The position numbers were made by a program, and so were the translations under genes. From contig CACGBP010000003.1 in NCBI GenBank assembly GCA_902571375.1, positions 88,902-152,901 of the forward strand: a stretch of 64,000 nt of DNA. Reading direction: 5' to 3'. Source of the stretch: an uncultured Pelagibacteraceae bacterium (GTDB taxonomy: Bacteria > Pseudomonadota > Alphaproteobacteria > Pelagibacterales > Pelagibacteraceae). This document shows, piece after piece, positions 40,385 through 49,348 of this stretch (the first letter of the stretch is position 1; each line of letters opens with the position of its first letter). The notes under the pieces were generated by a model that saw only the letters and a list, made by a program, of their open reading frames with translations, did not search any database and had not been told where the DNA came from.

Positions 40385-42414
40385 TTAATTCTTTTTTGGT
40401 ATCTAATCCATCCAGGGCTTCTCTCATTGTCTTCTACTTCAAAATCTTGATTAAATTCAAAGTCTTCAAATTCCTCTTTATCTTCATCAAAAAAAGAATT
40501 TTTTTCCAAATATTTTTCAGGAAGTTCATCTATAAATCTTGATGCCATACTATCTATCCAATCTCCCTGATAAAATCTATTCATAGAAAATGATATTATT
40601 GCTTTTTTTTTGGCTCTAGTTATTCCGACATAAGCAAGTCTTCTTTCCTCTTCAAGACCATTTTGCCCCTTTTCCTCTATTGATTTTTGATTAGGAAATA
40701 AACCTTCTTCCCATCCAGGTAAAAAAACTGCATCAAATTCCAAACCCTTAGAAGCATGCATAGTCATCATATTGACTTTCTCTCCATCCCATTCTTGATC
40801 AATAGAAGTTGCAAGAGAAACATGTTCTAAAAAACTTTCTAGAGTATCGAATTCTTTCATTGCATTTAAAAGTTCTTTTAAATTTTCTAGTCTATTTTCA
40901 TTCTCTAGATCTTTTTTGTTTTTAAGAATTGCCGAATATCCAGACTCATCAAGAACAAATTGTAATAATTTTACGTGATTAATTTTTTTAACTTTTAGAT
41001 CATATCTCCATTTATCAAGTAATTCTAAAAATGATGATAAACCGATCTTTGTTTTTGGTTTAATTAAATTTTCTTCCAACATTCTTCTAGCTGCAACTTC
41101 TAAACATACAGAATTTTTTTTTGAATATTCATGGAAAAGTTTAACAGTGTTTTCTCCTATAGAACGTTTTGGATTATTTATAATTCTTTCAAAAGCAAGG
41201 TCATCTTTTCCTTGATAAATTAATCTTAAATAAGCTATTGCATCTTTTATTTCGGCTCTTTCATAAAATTTAGTACCACCTATAATTCTATAAGGTAGTC
41301 CAATTTTCAAAAATCTTTCTTCGAATTCTCTTGTTTGAAATATAGCTCTTACAAGAATAGCTATTTCATTAAATGAAATTTTTTTTTTTATTCTTTCTAT
41401 TTCGTCTGAAATACCTATTGCTTCATCTTTTCCATTTTTAAAACAATTTAACTTTACCAAATCTCCATTTTTAGATGATGAAATTAATGTTTTTCCAACT
41501 CTATTTTGGTTATTTGAAATTAAATTAGATGCTACAGTTAAAATATTTTGTGTTGATCTATAATTTTCCTCAAGTCTGATAACTTTTGTATCTTCATATA
41601 CTTGATCAAATTCCAAGAAATTTTTTATTTCTGCACCTCGCCAGCTATAAATAGATTGATCATCATCTCCAACACAACATATGTTTCTATTTTTTTCAGC
41701 CAATAATTTTAGCCATTTGCTTTGAATGAAGTTAGTATCTTGATACTCATCAACTAAGATGTATTTAAAATTTTTTGAGTAAATTTCTCTTATATCAGGA
41801 TTATTTTCTAATATTCTTACAACATGTAAGATTAAATCTCCAAAATCGCAAGAATTTAAATCAATAAGTTTTTGTTGATAAATTTTATAAATTGGTAAAA
41901 TAATTTTTTCATAAATATCTTTTTGATTAATAACAACATCATTTGGATAAAACCCTTTATTTTTCCATCTATCAATTATTGCTAAAATATATTTAGGCGA
42001 TAATTGTTTAACATCTATATTCTCTGCTTTACAAATGTTTTTTATTAATCGAACTTGATCATCTGTATCAATAATTGAGAAATTGGAATTTAAGTTCACA
42101 GCAGATGCATGTTTTCTCAAAAGTTTTGCACATATAGAGTGGAAAGTTCCTAGCCAGGATAAATTTGTAGCAGCAGATCCTAGTAACGAACTAACTCTTT
42201 TTTGCATTTCTTTAGCAGCTTTATTGGTAAACGTGACAGCCAAAATTTGATTTGGAAAAGCTTTTTTTTTATGAATTATGTTGGCAATTCTTGAAGTTAG
42301 AACTCTAGTTTTACCAGAACCAGCCCCAGCCACTATTAATAAAGGACCATCTAGATGCATAATAGCATCTTTTTGAGCATTATTTAAATTATTTAAAAAA
42401 TCAGAGTTTACCAT
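40381..42414 (-). CDS. uvrD: ATP-dependent DNA helicase UvrD/PcrA
   Basis: Superfamily 1A helicase, 677 aa, for nucleotide excision and mismatch repair. Walker A AGAGSGKTRVLTSRI (31-45), TFTNKAAKEM, GTFHSICAKLLR, Walker B DEYQDTN, QSIYSWRGAEI, RLEENYRS, and the C-terminal motifs V-VI MTMHASKGLEFDAVFLPG and RRLAYVGITRAKK. All ATPase motifs are intact. The C-terminus ends with an acidic stretch (DEDKEEFEDFEFNQDFEVEDNE). It is shorter than E. coli UvrD, within the range of the PcrA/UvrD family. Confidence 0.95.
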   Translation of the reverse strand: MVNSDFLNNLNNAQKDAIMHLDGPLLIVAGAGSGKTRVLTSRIANIIHKKKAFPNQILAVTFTNKAAKEMQKRVSSLLGSAATNLSWLGTFHSICAKLLRKHASAVNLNSNFSIIDTDDQVRLIKNICKAENIDVKQLSPKYILAIIDRWKNKGFYPNDVVINQKDIYEKIILPIYKIYQQKLIDLNSCDFGDLILHVVRILENNPDIREIYSKNFKYILVDEYQDTNFIQSKWLKLLAEKNRNICCVGDDDQSIYSWRGAEIKNFLEFDQVYEDTKVIRLEENYRSTQNILTVASNLISNNQNRVGKTLISSSKNGDLVKLNCFKNGKDEAIGISDEIERIKKKISFNEIAILVRAIFQTREFEERFLKIGLPYRIIGGTKFYERAEIKDAIAYLRLIYQGKDDLAFERIINNPKRSIGENTVKLFHEYSKKNSVCLEVAARRMLEENLIKPKTKIGLSSFLELLDKWRYDLKVKKINHVKLLQFVLDESGYSAILKNKKDLENENRLENLKELLNAMKEFDTLESFLEHVSLATSIDQEWDGEKVNMMTMHASKGLEFDAVFLPGWEEGLFPNQKSIEEKGQNGLEEERRLAYVGITRAKKKAIISFSMNRFYQGDWIDSMASRFIDELPEKYLEKNSFFDEDKEEFEDFEFNQDFEVEDNERSPGWIRYQKRIK

Positions 42415-42448
42415 TTAAAATTTTTAATTATAAGTTTAGCGAACATCT

Positions 42449-43939
42449 ATGAGTAAACATAATATATTTGCAAAAAAGCTTAAGAAACAATTCTTATCAA
42501 TAAACGATTTAATAGAAAGTTATTTTAACAGATTACGACTATTTGTACTAAAATTTAAAAAGTCCAAGTTTAGTACTAATAATAAAGTAATTTTAATATC
42601 TGGAATATTGGTTGTTTCAGTTATTTGCTATTTTTTGATTCCTTCATTTTATAATAAAAACGAAATTCAAGAAGAGATAAAGAATCAAATATCTAAAAAA
42701 TATAATATTAAAATTAAATTTAACGATCAAATAAGATACGGCTTACTTCCCAAACCACATTTTCATGCAAAAAAATTAGCGATTATTAAAAATGATCGAG
42801 AAATTGCTAATATAAAAAATACAAAAATATTTATCTCAAAAAATAACTTTTTCACTATAGAAAATATGGAAATTAAAGACTTAATATTTAAAAATGCTGA
42901 TTTTAATATTTATAAAAGGGATATTATTTTTTTTAGAGAACTTTTAACAACTCAACCAAATGAAAATAAAATAATTTTTAAAAATTGCAAAATTTTTTAT
43001 AAAAGTGAAGATGACCAAGTTTTATTTATAAATAAAGTAAAAAATGGTCAGTTTTATTATGACTCGAATAGTTTAGAAAACATTCTAGTTTCAAAAAACG
43101 AAATATTTAAAGTCCCATTTAAACTTCAGATTAGAAATGACAAATTTAATAAAGAAATAATTTCATTATTTGACTCAAAAAAAATAAGATTAAAAATAGA
43201 AAATAAGATTAATTATGAAAAAAAAGACCTTGAAGGTATATTTGAACTTATTTTTGTTAACAAAGGAACTTCTTTTAACTATTTAGTAAAAAAAAACTCT
43301 CTTACTTTTAACTCAAAAAATACAAACAATAACTATAATGGAAATATAGATTTTAAACCTTTCTATTTTGTTTCTAAATTTAATTATGATGGTTTGAGTA
43401 CAAAAAACTTATTCAATGAAAACTCAATTTTAATTGATTTTTTAAAAACAGATATTTTGAATAATAAAAATTTAAATGCTGAAATTGATTTAAAAGTAAA
43501 AGATATTATAAACATAGATGAATTAAATAACTTGGTTCTTAAAACAAGTATAAAACAAGGTGATATAGATTTTTCTGGATCAAATATTAATTGGAGAGAA
43601 AGTCTTAAAATTTCCTTAAATGATAGTTTGTTAATCCAAGAAAATGGTAAAATAAATTTAATAGGGAAATTTATTTTTGATTTTATTGATATAAATAATT
43701 TTTATAGAACTTTTCAAATAAGAAAAGATTTGAGAAAAAATATTAAACAAATTAAAATTGATTTTGTTTATAATTATAATCAAAAAAAAATAAGTTTTGA
43801 CAATGCGGTAATAGATAATAAATCTGACATCAAAATACAAGAATTTTTAGATAATTTTAATGAAAAAGAAAATAGAGTATTTAACAAAATAACTTTTAAA
43901 CAATTTATAAATAATTTTTTTAGAACTTATGCTGGATAA
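42449..43939 (+). CDS. AsmA-like membrane protein
   Basis: 496-aa protein with one N-terminal transmembrane segment ([22 protein letters not shown], about residues 46-68), then a periplasmic region rich in beta-strand-like alternation. [34 protein letters not shown] matches the N-terminal signature of the AsmA family, which helps lipid transport and outer-membrane assembly. It is shorter than E. coli AsmA (about 620 aa). It stands alone between divergent uvrD and convergent fumC, with a 13-nt overlap at its 3' end with fumC. Family membership is fairly clear; a specific role is not. Confidence 0.75.
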   Translation: MSKHNIFAKKLKKQFLSINDLIESYFNRLRLFVLKFKKSKFSTNNKVILISGILVVSVICYFLIPSFYNKNEIQEEIKNQISKKYNIKIKFNDQIRYGLLPKPHFHAKKLAIIKNDREIANIKNTKIFISKNNFFTIENMEIKDLIFKNADFNIYKRDIIFFRELLTTQPNENKIIFKNCKIFYKSEDDQVLFINKVKNGQFYYDSNSLENILVSKNEIFKVPFKLQIRNDKFNKEIISLFDSKKIRLKIENKINYEKKDLEGIFELIFVNKGTSFNYLVKKNSLTFNSKNTNNNYNGNIDFKPFYFVSKFNYDGLSTKNLFNENSILIDFLKTDILNNKNLNAEIDLKVKDIINIDELNNLVLKTSIKQGDIDFSGSNINWRESLKISLNDSLLIQENGKINLIGKFIFDFIDINNFYRTFQIRKDLRKNIKQIKIDFVYNYNQKKISFDNAVIDNKSDIKIQEFLDNFNEKENRVFNKITFKQFINNFFRTYAG

Positions 43940-45315
43940 ATCATTTTTTTTGGATTAACAATCTTATCATAATCCTTTTCATTTATTAGTCCTGTCTTTA
44001 GGGCCTCTTCTTTTAATGTAGTATTATTTTTAAGTGCAGATTTTGCAATCTTAGCTGAATTATCATAACCAATGTACGGCGCAAGTGCAGTTACCAACAT
44101 TAAGGAATTATCTAAATATTTCTTAATTCTAAGTTTGTTTGCTTTAGTTCCTTTAATACAATAAATTGCAAAATTTTTAGCACTATCAGACAATAAATCT
44201 ATCGATTGTAAAATATTGTGTGCAATAAGAGGTTTAAAAACATTTAATTCAAAATGTCCATGTGAACCTGCCATTGTAATTCCATTATGATTACCAATTA
44301 CTTTAACACAAACCATAGTTACCGCTTCAGATTGTGTTGGATTTACCTTACCTGGCATAATGGATGATCCAGGTTCATTTGCTGGTAAAACTAATTCACT
44401 ATAACCTGCTCTAGGACCAGACCCTAAAAATCTTATATCATTTGCTATTTTCATTAAACAAACTGCTGTTGTGTTTAATGTTCCTGAGAAATTTACAATT
44501 TCATCATGTGCAGCTAATGCAGCAAATTTATTTTTTGCTGGTTTAAATGGTAATTTTGTGATTTTTTTTATTTCTTTGATTACCTTTTTATCAAATCCTT
44601 TTTTGCTATTTACTCCAGTTCCAACAGCTGTGCCACCTTGTGCTAAAAAATAAATTTCATTTAATGCATTTTTTATTCTCAAAATACAATCCTCTAGTTG
44701 GGATTGGTATCCTGAAAATTCTTGTCCTAAAGATAGAGGTGTTGCGTCTTGCAGGTGTGTTCTTCCTACCTTGATAATATTCTTAAATTGAGAAGTTTTT
44801 TTTTTAAGCTCTTTATTCAATATTTCTAAACATGGTAATAATTTTTTTTTGGTTTCTATAGCGATAGCTATATGCATTGCTGTAGGAAAAACATCATTTG
44901 TAGATTGAGATTTATTTACATGATCATTAGGGTGTACTGGTTTTTTTGAACCTTTTTTTCCACCTAGAATCTCTATTGCTCTATTAGCAATTACCTCGTT
45001 TATATTCATATTAGTTTGTGTACCTGAGCCAGTTTGCCAAACTTTTAGAGGGAAGTGTTCATCTAATTTACCAGAAATTACTTCATTAGCAGCTTTAATT
45101 ATTGCATTTGAAATATGTGGCAATATTTGTTTTTCTTTAACATGAACTTTTGCTGCAGCTTTTTTTATTATTGCAATAGCTTTAATTAAGACAGGTCTTA
45201 CTAAAAATTCACCTATATCAAAATATTTTTTTGAACGCTGAGTTGATGCTCCCCAATATTTGTCATTAGGGACATTAATCGATCCTATGCTGTCAAATTC
45301 TTTTCTAAATTTCAT
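43927..45315 (-). CDS. fumC: Class II fumarate hydratase
   Basis: Converts fumarate to L-malate in the TCA cycle; 462 aa, iron-independent class. Motifs: [20 protein letters not shown] at the N-terminus, [19 protein letters not shown], the catalytic-site loop [20 protein letters not shown], and the superfamily signature [16 protein letters not shown]. Aspartase and other family members are possible, but [21 protein letters not shown] and the full layout fit FumC. It overlaps the 3' end of the AsmA-like gene by 13 nt. Confidence 0.96.
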   Translation of the reverse strand: MKFRKEFDSIGSINVPNDKYWGASTQRSKKYFDIGEFLVRPVLIKAIAIIKKAAAKVHVKEKQILPHISNAIIKAANEVISGKLDEHFPLKVWQTGSGTQTNMNINEVIANRAIEILGGKKGSKKPVHPNDHVNKSQSTNDVFPTAMHIAIAIETKKKLLPCLEILNKELKKKTSQFKNIIKVGRTHLQDATPLSLGQEFSGYQSQLEDCILRIKNALNEIYFLAQGGTAVGTGVNSKKGFDKKVIKEIKKITKLPFKPAKNKFAALAAHDEIVNFSGTLNTTAVCLMKIANDIRFLGSGPRAGYSELVLPANEPGSSIMPGKVNPTQSEAVTMVCVKVIGNHNGITMAGSHGHFELNVFKPLIAHNILQSIDLLSDSAKNFAIYCIKGTKANKLRIKKYLDNSLMLVTALAPYIGYDNSAKIAKSALKNNTTLKEEALKTGLINEKDYDKIVNPKKMIYPA

Positions 45316-45382
45316 TTATTATTGTTTCTTTTAGAAGTTATCGTTAATATATATTAATTTTATTTAAACTTACAGGAGCAAA

Positions 45383-45754
45383 ATGACGAATTTCGAGAAA
45401 GTGGGAATTTTTATGAAAACTTTCGGTCAAGAGGTAAAAGATAAGCCTTCTTTTAGTACTGAAAAAATAAATAATTTGAGAGTAAGTCTTATTGAGGAAG
45501 AGTTAAAAGAGCTTAAAGATGCAATAGAAAGTAAAGATTTATTAGAGGTAGCAGATGCACTTACAGATATACTTTATGTGACTTATGGAGCTGGACATGC
45601 TTTTGGGATAAATTTAGACAAATGTTTTGATGAAGTTCAAAACTCAAATATGAGTAAACTCGATTCGAACGGAAAACCTATTTATAATGATTTTGGCAAG
45701 GTAATGAAGGGGCCAAATTTCTTTAAACCTAATTTAAAAAAATTTTTTACATAA
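45383..45754 (+). CDS. MazG/HisE-like nucleotide pyrophosphohydrolase
   Basis: 123-aa all-alpha NTP pyrophosphatase-like protein. The metal-binding helix pairs of the MazG superfamily can be read as EEELKEL (about residues 37-43) and EVADALTDILYVTYGAG (55-71), the ExxD second motif. The C-terminus (SNMSKLDSNGKPIYND) has the substrate-contact segment seen in phosphoribosyl-ATP pyrophosphohydrolase-like proteins. Probably hydrolyses nucleotide triphosphates (house-cleaning). A clear ribosome binding site (AGGAG) precedes the ATG. Not assignable to histidine synthesis. Confidence 0.8.
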   Translation: MTNFEKVGIFMKTFGQEVKDKPSFSTEKINNLRVSLIEEELKELKDAIESKDLLEVADALTDILYVTYGAGHAFGINLDKCFDEVQNSNMSKLDSNGKPIYNDFGKVMKGPNFFKPNLKKFFT

Positions 45755-45856
45755 TCATTATATAATCATTTATATTCGACTTATATTGTAATTATTAAAC
45801 TTGAATGATTTGAGGTTATTTATTATTTATATTAAAAATCTCTAGCTTATTAAATT

Positions 45857-47098
45857 ATGATTTCAAAAAAAGACACAAAATTTTTAGAAAAATTAATTGA
45901 TAAATTTGATGATTCAAAAAATAAAAAGACTTACCATTTTCCACTATTAGAAAAAGGTTTTACAAATGAAGATATATTTAGAGGAATAGAAGTTCTTTTA
46001 AGCAGAAAATTAACAATGTCTGAAATAACAAAAAAATTTGAGAATACTTTTGCAAAGTTTATTGGCTCTAAATATGCTTTGATGGTTAATTCAGGATCTT
46101 CTGCAAATTTATTGTCTGCATTTGCATTAATAAATCCAAAAAAAAAAGGAAGATTAAAACCGGGAGATAAATTTATTATACCTGCTATTTGCTGGTCTAC
46201 CTCTTTGTGGCCATTAGTACAGTGTGGTCTTCAACCAAAATTTGTAGACGTAAATATTAACAATTATTGTTTAGATGAAAAATTACTTAAAAGAGATAAG
46301 AAAATAAAAGCTGTGATGAATATTCATATTTTAGGAAATTCACCAAATATGGATATGCTAAGTCATTATGTAAAAAAAAATAATTTATTTTTAATTGAAG
46401 ATACATGTGAGGCACTTGGATCGAAATTTAGATCAAAATATTTAGGAACATTCGGGGATTTCGGGACATATTCATTTTACTATTCTCATCAAATTACATC
46501 AGGAGAAGGTGGTATGGTTATTTGTAAAACTAAAGAGGATTATGATTTACTTTATACAATGAGATCTCACGGCTGGGATAGAGGATTAAATAATTCTAGT
46601 AAAACCAAAAAATTTAATTTTATTAATTCAGGATTTAATGTGAGAGGTATGGATTTGACGGCTGCAATTGGATTGAGTCAGCTAAAAAGATTAAAAAAAA
46701 TGATAAAGTCTAGATCTAAAAATAGAAATTCAATAGTTAATAAGCTTAAAAACCATACAGAATGGGATAACCAATATACTTTTTTTAATCCCAATAAAAA
46801 TTTAAAACCAAGTTGGTTTGGTTTACCTTTGTTAATAAATAAAGATTTAATTTTTAAAAAAGAAAAGTTTTTAAAATATTTGAATAATTCAGGAGTCGAA
46901 ACTAGACCAATTTTAAGTGGTAATTTTCTTAATCAACAAGGGTGTAAATTGTATAATTTTAAATATAAAAAAAGTGATATTAAAATTTCCCAAGAAATAG
47001 AAGATAGAGGTTTTTTTATAGGTTTACCAACCAACGATATGTCATTAGGAAAATTAAATTTTTTAACAGAAAAATTAATAAAGATTAAAGACTTTTGA
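45857..47098 (+). CDS. DegT/DnrJ/EryC1-family PLP enzyme with His at the Lys site
   Basis: 413-aa sugar aminotransferase/dehydratase family protein: LMVNSGSSANLLSAFAL (75-91), FIIPAICWSTSLWPLVQCG, NIHILGNSPNMD, IEDTCEALGSKF, and SGNFLNQQGC at the C-terminus. The active-site segment reads YYSHQITSGEGGMV, with H211 where aminotransferases have the Schiff-base Lys. This Lys-to-His change marks PMP-dependent 3-dehydratases (ColD and the E1/RfbH group), which remove the 3-hydroxyl of a nucleotide sugar. The extra cysteine-rich [2Fe-2S] segment of RfbH is absent, so ColD-type chemistry is more likely. First of a small sugar cassette; 4-nt overlap with the next gene. Confidence 0.82.
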   Translation: MISKKDTKFLEKLIDKFDDSKNKKTYHFPLLEKGFTNEDIFRGIEVLLSRKLTMSEITKKFENTFAKFIGSKYALMVNSGSSANLLSAFALINPKKKGRLKPGDKFIIPAICWSTSLWPLVQCGLQPKFVDVNINNYCLDEKLLKRDKKIKAVMNIHILGNSPNMDMLSHYVKKNNLFLIEDTCEALGSKFRSKYLGTFGDFGTYSFYYSHQITSGEGGMVICKTKEDYDLLYTMRSHGWDRGLNNSSKTKKFNFINSGFNVRGMDLTAAIGLSQLKRLKKMIKSRSKNRNSIVNKLKNHTEWDNQYTFFNPNKNLKPSWFGLPLLINKDLIFKKEKFLKYLNNSGVETRPILSGNFLNQQGCKLYNFKYKKSDIKISQEIEDRGFFIGLPTNDMSLGKLNFLTEKLIKIKDF

Positions 47099-47907
47099 TG
47101 TTAAGATGTGGAATTACTGGATCTAGTGGAAATTTAGGAAAAACCTTTCTTAAAGTAAATAAAAAATTTTATTATATAAAATTTAAAGGCAATATAAGTA
47201 ATAAAAAACAAGTTTATCGCTGGATTAAAAAAAATAAATTTGACATTTTAATTCATTTTGCTGCTTTAGTGCCCACATTTAAAGTAAATAGTAATTATAA
47301 AAAAGCTTTTAATACAAATGTGAATGGAACTAAATATTTAGTAGATGCAATTATTAAATATAAAAAAAATACTAGCTGGATTTTCTTCTCATCTACCTCT
47401 CACATATATTCCTTTCAAAAAAAAAAAATTAAAGAAACTTTTAAGCCTAATCCTGTATCAAAATATGGAAAAACTAAATTAGCAGCTGAGAATTATTTTA
47501 AAAAAAAATTAAAGAAAGCAAATATAGATTTCTGCGTAGGTAGAATCTTTAGTATATTTGATAATAAAGGAGAAGGTTTTTTTACACCTGGTCTAATAAA
47601 AAAGTTTAAAGGCAATGAAAAAAATCTTGTTCTAGAAAATTTAAATCATTATAGAGATTTTTTAAGCACGGAACAAATTTCAAAAATAATATTTTTTTTA
47701 TGGAAAAAAAAATATGTTGGAACAGTAAATATAGGAAGTGGTGAAAAAACTAATCTAAAATCAGTCGCTAAAATCTTTGCAAATAAATCTAATAAAAAAA
47801 TTTCATTCAAATATAATGAACCAACTTTTCATTTAGCTGATATATCTAGGTTAAAAAAACTTGGTTATAGACAGGGAAAATTAAATTTTAGAAGATTTTT
47901 TAAGTAG
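47095..47907 (+). CDS. NAD-dependent epimerase/reductase (RmlD/WcaG-like SDR)
   Basis: 270-aa extended SDR acting on nucleotide sugars. Cofactor loop GITGSSGNLG near the N-terminus, FAALVPTFKVNSNY in the NAD contact strand, the T-Y-K active site from SSTSHIYSF to SKYGKTKLAAENYF, and RFFSIFD-like GRIFSIFDN. ATG ATG at 47095 gives two possible starts; the first overlaps the DegT gene by 4 nt. Its role is presumably to finish the sugar whose dehydration is done by the preceding enzyme, for an envelope glycan; that is inference. Confidence 0.82.
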   Translation: MMLRCGITGSSGNLGKTFLKVNKKFYYIKFKGNISNKKQVYRWIKKNKFDILIHFAALVPTFKVNSNYKKAFNTNVNGTKYLVDAIIKYKKNTSWIFFSSTSHIYSFQKKKIKETFKPNPVSKYGKTKLAAENYFKKKLKKANIDFCVGRIFSIFDNKGEGFFTPGLIKKFKGNEKNLVLENLNHYRDFLSTEQISKIIFFLWKKKYVGTVNIGSGEKTNLKSVAKIFANKSNKKISFKYNEPTFHLADISRLKKLGYRQGKLNFRRFFK

Positions 47908-48603
47908 ATAAAGTTTAAACAATCCAATTAATGAATCCATTATTAATTTAATATTAACTGAGCTTTCCCCTCTCACTCTATTTCTAAAAATAGTTGTAGT
48001 TTCAGAAATCTTAAAATTTTTTTTCCACAATACTAATATTATCTCTGATAAAATTATAAAACCGCCTCCAGATTTATTGCAATTTTTAATTATAGTTTGT
48101 GCAGCAGATTTAGAATAAAATCTAAATCCATTAGTATAATCATGCACTGGAACCTCAAGCAATAATCTTGCTAAAGAATTTGATAGTTTAGATAAAATCT
48201 TTCTTGATAAAGGCCAATTGATGATTTTACTTCCTTTTAAGTATCTACTGCAAATTAAAAGATCTAATGAATTATTAAAGAAATATAAAATATTTTTTTT
48301 TAATTCTGATGGACTATGAGAAAAATCTGCATCCATTTCAATTAAACAGTCAACTTTCTTCTTTGACTGAAGAATTTTTTTGAATCCAAAAAGAACAGCT
48401 GATCCTCTACCAGATTTTTTTCCTCTATTGAAATATAATAAATTTTTAATTTTACTTTCTTTTATGATTTTTTTTGTTATTAAATCAGAAGAGTCATCAA
48501 CTATAATAATAGTACAATTTAATTTTTTTCTAATACTTTGAACCAATTTTAAAATATTTTCTTTTTCATTATATGCAGGTATGACAATAGCAATAGATTT
48601 CAT
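47881..48603 (-). CDS. Family 2 glycosyltransferase, dolichyl-phosphate-mannose-synthase-like
   Basis: 240-aa GT-A enzyme: VIPAYNEKENILKLVQSI (8-25), IIIVDDSSDLI, RGKKSGRGSAVLFGFKKIL, EMDADFSHSPSEL with the metal-binding DxD, CSRYLKGS, DYTNGFRFYS. These match the DPM1-like branch, which transfers a sugar from a nucleotide sugar to a polyprenyl phosphate or other lipid acceptor. No C-terminal membrane domain is evident. It converges on the SDR gene with a 27-nt overlap and belongs to the same sugar cassette by location. Confidence 0.85.
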   Translation of the reverse strand: MKSIAIVIPAYNEKENILKLVQSIRKKLNCTIIIVDDSSDLITKKIIKESKIKNLLYFNRGKKSGRGSAVLFGFKKILQSKKKVDCLIEMDADFSHSPSELKKNILYFFNNSLDLLICSRYLKGSKIINWPLSRKILSKLSNSLARLLLEVPVHDYTNGFRFYSKSAAQTIIKNCNKSGGGFIILSEIILVLWKKNFKISETTTIFRNRVRGESSVNIKLIMDSLIGLFKLYLLKKSSKI

Positions 48604-48634
48604 AAATTAGTTTAGTTAAATTTAATTATCATAA

Positions 48635-48656
48635 GGGGCGTTCTGTTGCCAGGTGC
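48635..48656. repeat. 22-nt direct repeat, copy A, downstream of the lipoprotein gene
   Basis: Identical to 49049-49070 (begins GGGGCGTTCTGTTGCC). On the minus strand it lies after the lipoprotein stop. GGTGC at 48652-48656 pairs with GCACC at 48668-48672, so this copy can fold with the gene's own 3' end. Confidence 0.9.
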
Positions 48657-48664
48657 TCATTAAA

Positions 48665-48979
48665 TTAGCACCCCTTTTTTTCTTTCAATTTGTTTAAATG
48701 CAATGCCCTTTCTTTTGCAGCTTTTGTAGCCTCTTCAATATTTTTTAATGTAACTCCATAACCTGGTAAAAAGAAAAGTATAGCTCCGATGTTATGAGGT
48801 GTACCTGTTTTTTTGGCTTTTTGAGCTTCATCTGCATATTGATTTGCTTTTAAAATTTCAGCGCTTAACTCTTTGCAATTCATTTCATTATCATTTGGAC
48901 CAATTACATTAACTACAGTTGGAGTTGCGCATGAAGCGATAAATAAAAGTAAGGTAAAAAGTGTTAAGATTTTTTTCAT
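48665..48979 (-). CDS. Small hypothetical lipoprotein
   Basis: 104-aa protein I cannot assign. The N-terminus is a lipoprotein signal with lipobox FIASC (Cys near residue 17); a hydrophobic turn (IGAILFFLPGYGVTL) in the middle is flanked by charged helices, and the last residue is Cys (KEKKGC). The mature part is alanine- and lysine-rich, probably helical and membrane-associated. It lies between two identical 22-nt copies of the tmRNA end, on the same strand as tmRNA and immediately downstream of it, so read-through expression from tmRNA is possible. Confidence 0.7.
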   Translation of the reverse strand: MKKILTLFTLLLFIASCATPTVVNVIGPNDNEMNCKELSAEILKANQYADEAQKAKKTGTPHNIGAILFFLPGYGVTLKNIEEATKAAKERALHLNKLKEKKGC

Positions 48980-48998
48980 TAATTAAGATACCATAAAA

Positions 48999-49013
48999 GG
49001 GCGTTCTGTTTCC
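48999..49013. repeat. Partial third copy of the tmRNA-end repeat
   Basis: GGGCGTTCTGTT (48999-49010) is identical to the core of the 22-nt repeats, then diverges (TCC in place of GCC). It lies between tmRNA and the lipoprotein start, in the lipoprotein 5' leader region. Confidence 0.7.
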
Positions 49014-49048
49014 TCCTATAATTTTAATATTAACAGAAAATTTTGAAA

Positions 49049-49070
49049 GGGGCGTTCTGTTGCCAGGTGC
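49049..49070. repeat. 22-nt direct repeat, copy B, inside the tmRNA 3' region
   Basis: Identical to 48635-48656. Here GGGGC (49049-49053) pairs with GCCCC (49069-49073), which closes the last stem of the tmRNA coding piece. Confidence 0.9.
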
Positions 49071-49306
49071 CCCAAACCCCGTTTACTTAATTAACAAGTT
49101 AATTAAGCAGCAAGTGCGTAACTTTCGTTAGCAATTATAAATTAGCCCGTTACGGTGGAACAATTCCGAACGAAAGAATAACTTTTAGTCACTCGTCGAT
49201 TCTGGTTCACCCCCATAAGTTGAAAATGGTGGAGGTGGTGGGTACTGCCCCCACGTCCGCAATGGTTATTACGAAATTCGTTTATCGTCATAGTTGGAAA
49301 ACCAAC
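49049..49306 (-). ncRNA. ssrA: tmRNA precursor, circularly permuted (two-piece) type
   Basis: Rescues stalled ribosomes. On the minus strand the order is acceptor piece, short spacer, coding piece. The acceptor piece ends in T-stem GTGGG/CCCAC, CACCTCC and CCA (3' A at 49227). A 12-nt spacer (49215-49226) follows. The coding piece begins GGGGGTG at 49214 (pairs with CACCTCC), then the AACCAGAATCGAC segment. The tag reads [13 protein letters not shown] (49132-49103), close to the E. coli tag end YALAA. A 10-nt-arm hairpin (49086-49107) follows the stop, then a GGGGC/GCCCC stem (49049-49073). The 5' end of the acceptor piece is uncertain; I end it at a GTTGG/CCAAC hairpin (49293-49306). Confidence 0.9.
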
Positions 49307-49348
49307 ATTATTAATATAAAAGGAAATGCAAGAGATTCAATAACATTC

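Noticed and set aside
49220..49348. In-frame N-terminal extension of ThyX
   Set aside because: The DNA is the antisense of the tmRNA acceptor piece; ThyX similarity begins after ATG 49349.
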